A stretch of DNA of 64,000 nucleotides from positions 712,330 to 776,329 of the forward strand of contig KV748203.1 in assembly GCA_001692895.1 (NCBI GenBank), given 5' to 3'. Shown piece after piece: positions 58,300 through 64,000 of this stretch. The position numbers and the translations under genes were made by a program. This DNA is from Cenococcum geophilum 1.58 (Eukaryota; Ascomycota; Dothideomycetes; Gloniales; Gloniaceae). Numbering within the stretch: the stretch's first letter is position 1; each line of letters opens with the position of its first letter. The notes under the pieces are model-generated. The model searched no databases, was not told the DNA's origin, and was given only the letters and a program-made list of their open reading frames with translations.

Positions 58300-58850
58300 C
58301 AATCTCCCTACCCTTAATACTACCAATTAACTTCGTAATACTAGATACTCGGCGGATATATATGTTAATAGTTCGTACTACTAATACTCCCTAGTTAATT
58401 AATTACTCTACTAATACTTAATATAGCATAATACGGCCAGGTCTTATTTTAATAGCCGTAACCCTATTATAGGTTCACTACCTTTAAGATTAGAGTATTT
58501 ACTATTACCGGACTTAGGGGTTTTAGAATTAGTTAGTCTTATACTAATATATCCTTAGAAAACATATATATAGATAGTTTATACTATTAATGCTCCCTCT
58601 TTAATTACTTTACTAATACCTAATAGAGTAGAATATAGCTAGCTTCTATCCTAATAGCTATAACTCTAATATAGACTTACTGCCTTTAAGATTAAAGTCT
58701 TTACCTTCATTAGCCTTAACTAATTTAAAATTAGTTAACCTCGCGCTAATATACCCTTAACAAACACACGCGTTAATAGTTTATACTGCCAGTACTTATT
58801 TAATTCTTACTCTACTAATACCTAATACAGCATAATACGGCTAGATATTC
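58300..58850 (-). repeat. About 200-bp tandem repeat, nearly three copies
   Basis: CTACTAATACTTAATATAGC near 58,411, its variant near 58,610 and CTACTAATACCTAATACAGC near 58,806 are spaced about 200 bp apart. The intervening sequence (CACTACCTTTAAGATTAGAG and variants) is also shared. The minus strand reads repeated INxLKGSK / FKLVKANEGKDFNLK-like peptides, so a repeat protein may have been encoded; not recognised. Confidence 0.65.
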
Positions 58851-61079
58851 TCCTAAGAGCAGTAAGCCTTCTACTAACAGGAATGTAACGCTTATCTCCT
58901 CTCTCACTATTAGCAAGCCGTCTATAGATACTTCTTCGCGAAGTTATCTAGGCGGAAAGAAGCGTCGCGATAATGCTTGCTATATATGACTGGATAAACA
59001 AAGAAAGGGAGAAATATAGGAGAAGATTGTAGAGTTTTATCTAGACACAATTGTAACGAATTATAAGAATCATTATCTAAATAAGTATGACCTTTTATTA
59101 TCGCCAGGACTTAGTAACCCTAGCGTTATAACTAGTAGGGAATCTAGCGTTACTAGTAATATATTAAGTATTTCCTTAAATAAGTTAATACGTCTACACT
59201 CTTTCCGTTCATTCTATTATTCTTTCCTTTATATATATTTAACTAAAAGTTCCTAAAATGCTTTAGAATGTTAAAGTAGAAGAATACCTTAAAAATAAAC
59301 TTATTAAAATGGATAGTTAATAAAGGGTTTAGTTGGGATTAAATTGCGTAAAAGCTGGGGTTAATAAAGAATAATTATTAGCTAGAGTACTGTTATGCCA
59401 CCTTTAGCAATTAAAGGCCTAGTATAATATAGTTAAATAATTAAGATATAGACCTGTTAAATTTAAGAGCAAGCTTAGTTGGATTTAAATTAATCGCTAT
59501 AATACTTAAGTTATATACACTACTCTAATATATATTAAGATATAAATTATATATACCCTACCTTGCTAGCTCTAAAGTATCTTACTTATTACTATTATAG
59601 TTTATACAGCAGCAATAATCTCAAAATTGATCGGCCTCTTCCCCCTAGTCTATGCCTTTTGGGCTGCTCTAATCTTCCCTTAAAAGGCATATACTGGATA
59701 TATAAGGAAGATAAAATCCTTATCTCTGTAAAAGGTAACCTATATAACGAGGTTGCCATTGTAAAAAAGTTCCTAGGTAGGATAGAAACTATATATCGCC
59801 TTTAATATAACTACCTTAAAAGAGTAGAGCACTACCTAAGCTAAATACTACTATTACTAACATCTAGCACTAAATCTAGCACTACTAGCAGCGAGCAACC
59901 CAATTTCATCAGCAGCAATTATAGGAAAACTCCCACTCTGCTTAAATGCCGCTAACTCTATATCCTATTCTTCTATATCCCTACTTTTGCGGATAATATT
60001 AAGCTATAACGCTAGGGCTATAATTTTAAGTAGATAGATACTAAAAAGGCCCTTCTTTTAAAATTAGGCGGTGTTAATCCGGAATGGTCATATATTACAA
60101 TAATGTTTTAAAGAAGATTGGGACTTTTATATAAGAGAGAGTATTACAGATTAGCCTCCGCTAAAAAGGCATAGGGACTAAATTAGGATCCTTTATAGAT
60201 AAAAAAATACTAAATTAAGGGGAGTAAACTTGGGATAGGAAGCTATAGGAGTGGCTCTAAAAAGATTATCATAGGCATATAAGCAAAGTTTAATAAGCTA
60301 TAAATTAGCCATTAAGAATTATATATCTATTGATTTAAATAAAGCTCGTACTATAGTAACCCTATAGGATATCACAGCCTACTTAAGCAGAAAGTGGCTT
60401 TTTTAAACCTATATATACGCCTTATAACCCTAGGCGTTGTATAATATTATAGTAGGTATAAACAAGTAGCGTCGGCTAGTCATTTACTATATTTAGCAGC
60501 CTACACCTTATATACTGCTTTGCCTAGCCATCTACTAGCCTTCCGCCGTATATAAATAGCCATCCTCCTACCTTTTAAGAGCGGGACACTTCTTATTTAG
60601 CCTCTTACCTAGCTTAATAAATACCGACCCAACACAGCGCAGAAAGCCCTTTAATAACTATAATGCCTATATAACAGTAAGAAGCCACCAGCGAATTGAA
60701 TTTAGAATAACTAAAGACAATATATACTCCCGATTTAGTCCCTAGCTTAACTTATTATATACTAACCTCTAATATATATATAAAGGGAGGCCTACCTTCC
60801 CTAGTTATACCACTTAAGATATAGTAAGAGAAGAAATCAAATATAGAGGAAAAGGTAAGAAAGTAAGTATAACTTTTGTAATGTATATTCTAATCTATAA
60901 AGGCTAAGAGAAATGTCTAGGATATTGTTTTTATAGAAGAGCCTAATAAGAATATTGTATATATTAAAGACCACTTAAGACGCTAAAAACTTACTAACTA
61001 CCTAGAACTAGGGAGGAAAGTGTAAAAAAGGCCGCTAAACTAACCTTACTGCACCTCTACCTCTATCTCCCCTACTTTA
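58851..61079. other. No recognisable gene
   Basis: An 80-codon stop-free plus stretch at 59,563-59,805 (SLCLLGCSNLPLKGIYWIYK, then EDKILISVKGNLYNEVAIVK) is the only long open run here. It may be a piece of a former gene, but no family is recognised. Confidence 0.35.
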
Positions 61080-61460
61080 GAGTTATATAAAGAGTATAGT
61101 AGAGCAAATAATTAATCTAGTTTAAATTTCGTTAGAGAAACAGGTAGCTAAAATTAAGGACGGGATAGTGAAGTAGGTAACTATACTAAAGGATATTATA
61201 TAGAACTAGTGCGATAAACTTAGAAAGGGGACGGAAAAGCAGATTGCTATACTAAAGGACGCTATAGGGAGAGAGTATGAGGAGGTTAAAAAGGGAATGG
61301 AAAAGAAGCTTAAAATACTAAAAAATGCCTAAGACGTTTAGCTTAAAGCTTTTAAGGATATAATAAGATAGGGTGAGAACCTGCTAAGGTAGACTAGTAA
61401 TTAGACTTACTTTTTAGTAAATTCTAGTAGAATATGCTCTCCTAAAATTTAGATATTTAT
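61080..61460 (+). pseudogene. Coiled-coil protein fragment
   Basis: The plus frame gives a strong heptad pattern: LEKQVAKIKDGIVK, then KLRKGTEKQIAILKDAIGRE, YEEVKKGMEKKLKILKNA and LKAFKDIIRQGENLLR. Only about eight TAA/TAG/TGA-type breaks occur in 125 codons, most at Gln-compatible sites. It precedes the ankyrin relic by about 500 bp on the same strand and may have belonged to the same or a neighbouring gene. No specific family is recognised. Confidence 0.5.
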
Positions 61461-61990
61461 TAAACGTTAGGCTTTATAACTTTATACTAGTAATCTCTAT
61501 CTTCCCTAATGGCATTTACGATATATTACTCTCTTTAATAGATTAGATATTAACATTTAAGCGGTCTTTATTTATATCTCTTTGCTATTAGGCCATTTTA
61601 TAGCTTAAGCGTAGTATTATATATATACGATATTACGTATACTCAGTTGAATAGACAGTGCATGCCTCCTACTAAAGAAATCCCTTTTACTTTCCTGTTT
61701 CTCGGTTCCTATTCTAAATTTCTATTTTCGGTTTCCTAAATCCTAAATCCTAACTTTAAAACATCCTTTTATATTTAATGCTTAGTAAAAATAAGTAACA
61801 ATGGCCTAATAGAATAAATACCTTTTACGCCACCTCTTCTTCTATAGATATATTTTAAATCTTTCTATAGTAAAGGGTAATCTACCTTATACTTACTAGG
61901 TTGAGTTATAGGCCTTATATCCTTAAATATACTTTAATACTACTATACAGCTAGCTACTTAGACAGTAAGCCTTCTACTACTGTATTTCT
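61461..61990. other. No recognisable gene
   Basis: Contains a CT-rich low-complexity tract (61,690-61,760). Confidence 0.35.
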
Positions 61991-62880
61991 ATTACTTATT
62001 TAGATTCCACTACTATAGAGCTAATATACATATCTCTCTTTATCTAGAAATACCACTACTTATGTTAATAAACGAATTACTACAGCGCTCTAAAAGTTTA
62101 GCGTTATTATAGGCCGTGGAATATAGACAAGAAGCGGATTTTTGCATTTTACTAGAAGCAGGAGCTAATATCTAAGTGACAGATAATTTCGGTTAGACGC
62201 CGCTATTACTAGCTATAAGTAACGGGTATAAGGCGATAGTAAAGCTACTTTTTATACGGGATAATATTGATCTAAACTCTAAGGATAAATATAGGGCTAT
62301 GCTACTATTATTAGCTGCAGAATATAGAAGTAAGGTAGTAGTAGAGCTACTGCTTATATAGGATAACGTTAATCCAGATCTTAAGAGCGCTCTTAGAGAT
62401 ATATTACTATTATAGGCCGCGATAAACGGGCATAAGGGGGTAGTAAAGCTACTACTAGCGTAGGATGGTGTTAGCCTAAACCCTAAGGGCTTCCGCAATT
62501 AAATACCGCTATTAGTAGCTGCGGAATGTAGGTATAAAGTAGTAGTAAAACTACTACTAATAAAGGACGGTATTAGCCTAGATTTTACTAATATTAAAGG
62601 TCAGACTTCGCTCTTATGGGCTGCAGAAAGTAGATAAGAGGGGATAGTAAAGCTGCTACTTATATAGAAAGGCGTTAACTCTAACTCTAAGGATAGTAAT
62701 AGTTAGATACCGCTCTTATAGGCTACTTAATAGGCATATAAGACTATAGTAAAACTATTACTTAAGGATAGCGTCGACGTGAAATCTAAGGATAAATATA
62801 GTAAAGCGCCATTGTGGTAGGCAGCGGAGGGCTAGCATAAGATAAAAGAAATATATTTATTAAACACACGGCTAGTAGGG
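61990..62880 (+). pseudogene. Ankyrin-repeat protein relic
   Basis: A single plus frame from about 62,000 to 62,870 encodes eight or nine ankyrin repeats of about 33 residues. Examples are TPLLLAISNGYKAIVKLLFI, AAEYRSKVVVELLLI, AAINGHKGVVKLLLA, PLLVAAECRYKVVVKLLLIK and SLLWAAESR.EGIVKLLLI. The TPLLxAAxxG...VVxLLL spacing is clear and there are no frameshifts; breaks are TAG/TAA where Gln or Trp would stand. In fungi such arrays are common C-terminal sensor domains of NLR-like and patatin-like proteins, but no effector or NACHT domain is visible upstream. The open frame on the minus strand at 62,193-62,498 is its antisense shadow. Confidence 0.85.
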
Positions 62881-64000
62881 CTTATAGATAAGGTATATAA
62901 GCTAGTAGTTTAGCTACTATTTAGAAAGGATAATAATATAGATTTTAATACTATATATACTTAAGTTTTCTATAAATTAGAAGACTAGTTACTAAGAAAG
63001 ATTAAAGACTGCGGCTAACTTCCTTATACTAAGTAAACTGTTATTACTAACTCCAATATCATCCTCTCTTTATTTATCTTCGTGCCGGCTCCTCCTAATT
63101 TCACATCGCCATTAAGTTACGGGGGCGTAGCCTCATCTAAAAGATATCTGGCGATCTCTTAGCAGTCCCCATAAATCGCGTAGTTAATTAGGCCATGAAA
63201 TTTTGCCCCTAATCCGCATAATAGGGGTTCTTTATTCACCTATATAACGGGATTACGTCTATTTCTAGTTTTCGCCGCCTTATAAAGGCGCGTAGCTAGC
63301 TAAAATGCACTTAGTTTTTTTAACTAAGTGCCTATAATTAGAACAAGATCTAGAACTTAATATTTAGCATTTTAAGACACAGCTATAATTGCGTCCTTGT
63401 TCTAATTGTCAATTTCTTTATTAAGAAGTATATCGGGCTAAAGCACGCTAATACCTTTAGACCGTTTCCCTTTGCTTTATTAGTCTATATCTCTTTTAAT
63501 ATACTTAGGGCAAGCTAATAGTTCCGATCCCTAAAAGTACTTTAGGTTAAAGGTTAAGCGCTATTTATACTTATAGTAGATTATCCTATCTAGTTAACCG
63601 TAGAGTTCTACTATTTTTAACTAGGGGTCCTTTTTAGTTAGAGGAGAGTCTAAAGATAATGACTAGAATTTATTATAAAGTCCATTAATATTCTGCGTAA
63701 AGTATTAAAGGATACGCTTGTCATTTTCGTTTATAAGCCGGTAGAAGTTAGTAGGCATAGTATAAAAAGCTAACTTATTTATAATGCAAAAGCCCCTATA
63801 CATATTTTAAGTTAAATAATTGTTATTATAATTATTAATATTAAATAGGCTACGTCTAGACTAGTGCCTAGAAAATATAAGGTTTTAAAGGGTATAAACA
63901 ACATTTTTGTACTTAAGTTAGTGGGAGTCAGTAGGAATAGCATAAGAAGCTTTCTCGTTCGTGATGCAAACATCACTATATATATTTTTAGTAGAATTAT
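62881..64000. other. No recognisable gene
   Basis: A stretch with a somewhat higher GC content (63,080-63,260) holds no ORF. TAACTAAGTGC and GCACTTAGTTTTTTTAACTAAG near 63,310 form a small palindrome. Confidence 0.35.
63727..63990. repeat. Imperfect direct repeat at the right edge
   Basis: AAGTTAGTAGGCATAGTATA...ATGCAAAAGCCCCTATACAT (about 63,727-63,790) recurs as AAGTTAGTGGGAGTCAGTAG...ATGCAAACATCACTATATAT (about 63,916-63,985), about 190 bp later. Confidence 0.55.

Larger units (their letters stand above)
1..64000. other. RIP-degraded AT-rich compartment (whole window)
   Basis: The whole window is AT-rich and dominated by TA-containing words. TAA and TAG occur every few codons in all frames while TGA is rare. 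This is the expected footprint of repeat-induced point mutation, which changes CpA to TpA (TpG to TpA on the other strand) in fungal repeats. The longest stop-free stretches are about 100-160 codons, and several of those lie in tandem arrays or are the antisense of another relic. Where a family can be recognised, most in-frame stops fall where Gln, Trp or Arg would be expected. Ambiguous bases (n) cluster at 6,067-6,117, 6,589-6,659, 9,419-9,431, 15,850-15,905 and 19,252-19,260, all inside repeats. Confidence 0.85.

Noticed and set aside
62193-62498. 101-codon minus frame
   Set aside because: It is the antisense shadow of the ankyrin repeats on the plus strand.

Overview
The window is AT-rich, gene-poor DNA that looks like a repeat-induced-point-mutation (RIP) island of a filamentous ascomycete (Pezizomycotina). 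Three things point there. TpA-containing words dominate, and frames are closed almost only by TAA and TAG while TGA is rare, as expected when CpA/TpG is converted to TpA. The recognisable families (fungal Ty3/gypsy, Copia, a Tad-like LINE, DUF3723) are typical of that group. The two LTRs of one element differ only by transitions. I see no intact protein-coding gene, rRNA or tRNA; almost everything recognisable is a pseudogene. I cannot name the species.

Left third (1 to about 23,000): transposons nested inside one another. An old gypsy element on the minus strand (here gypsy B) has its protease, reverse transcriptase and RNase H at 20,650-22,950 and its integrase start at 6,807-7,300. Between these lies a Tad-like LINE on the plus strand (about 7,300-20,650). 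The LINE is split inside its endonuclease region by a complete chromodomain gypsy element on the minus strand (9,210-17,092; 211-bp LTRs; target duplication GTCTA). That chromovirus is split between protease and reverse transcriptase by a 1.68-kb insert (12,787-14,465) with a 14-bp target duplication, an A-rich tail and two GC-rich tandem arrays. On the left, a Copia element (LTR 6,655-6,806; gag, protease and integrase relics to about 3,860) interrupts the gypsy B integrase. It is in turn cut by another gypsy element (gypsy A: gag start at 3,405, protease near 60-370) that leaves the window at its left end.

Right two thirds (about 23,000-64,000): strongly mutated DNA in which only a few former genes can be recognised. 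The clearest is a DUF3723 protein with a long coiled coil on the minus strand (50,701-46,700). There is also an ankyrin-repeat protein (about 62,000-62,880, plus) and a heptad-rich coiled-coil fragment (61,100-61,460, plus). Several other stretches look like former coding sequence but match no family I know. Short tandem repeats and hairpins are scattered between them (26,092, 29,375, 31,050, 35,095, 38,688, 44,411, 51,719, 56,600, 58,300, 63,727).

The 1.68-kb tandem-repeat insert is the best candidate for something undescribed. The DUF3723 and ankyrin relics are compatible with decayed accessory cargo of the kind carried by giant fungal mobile elements (Starships), but no captain recombinase could be recognised with confidence. 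All of this was read by eye, without alignment or database search; boundaries given as 'about' are estimates.
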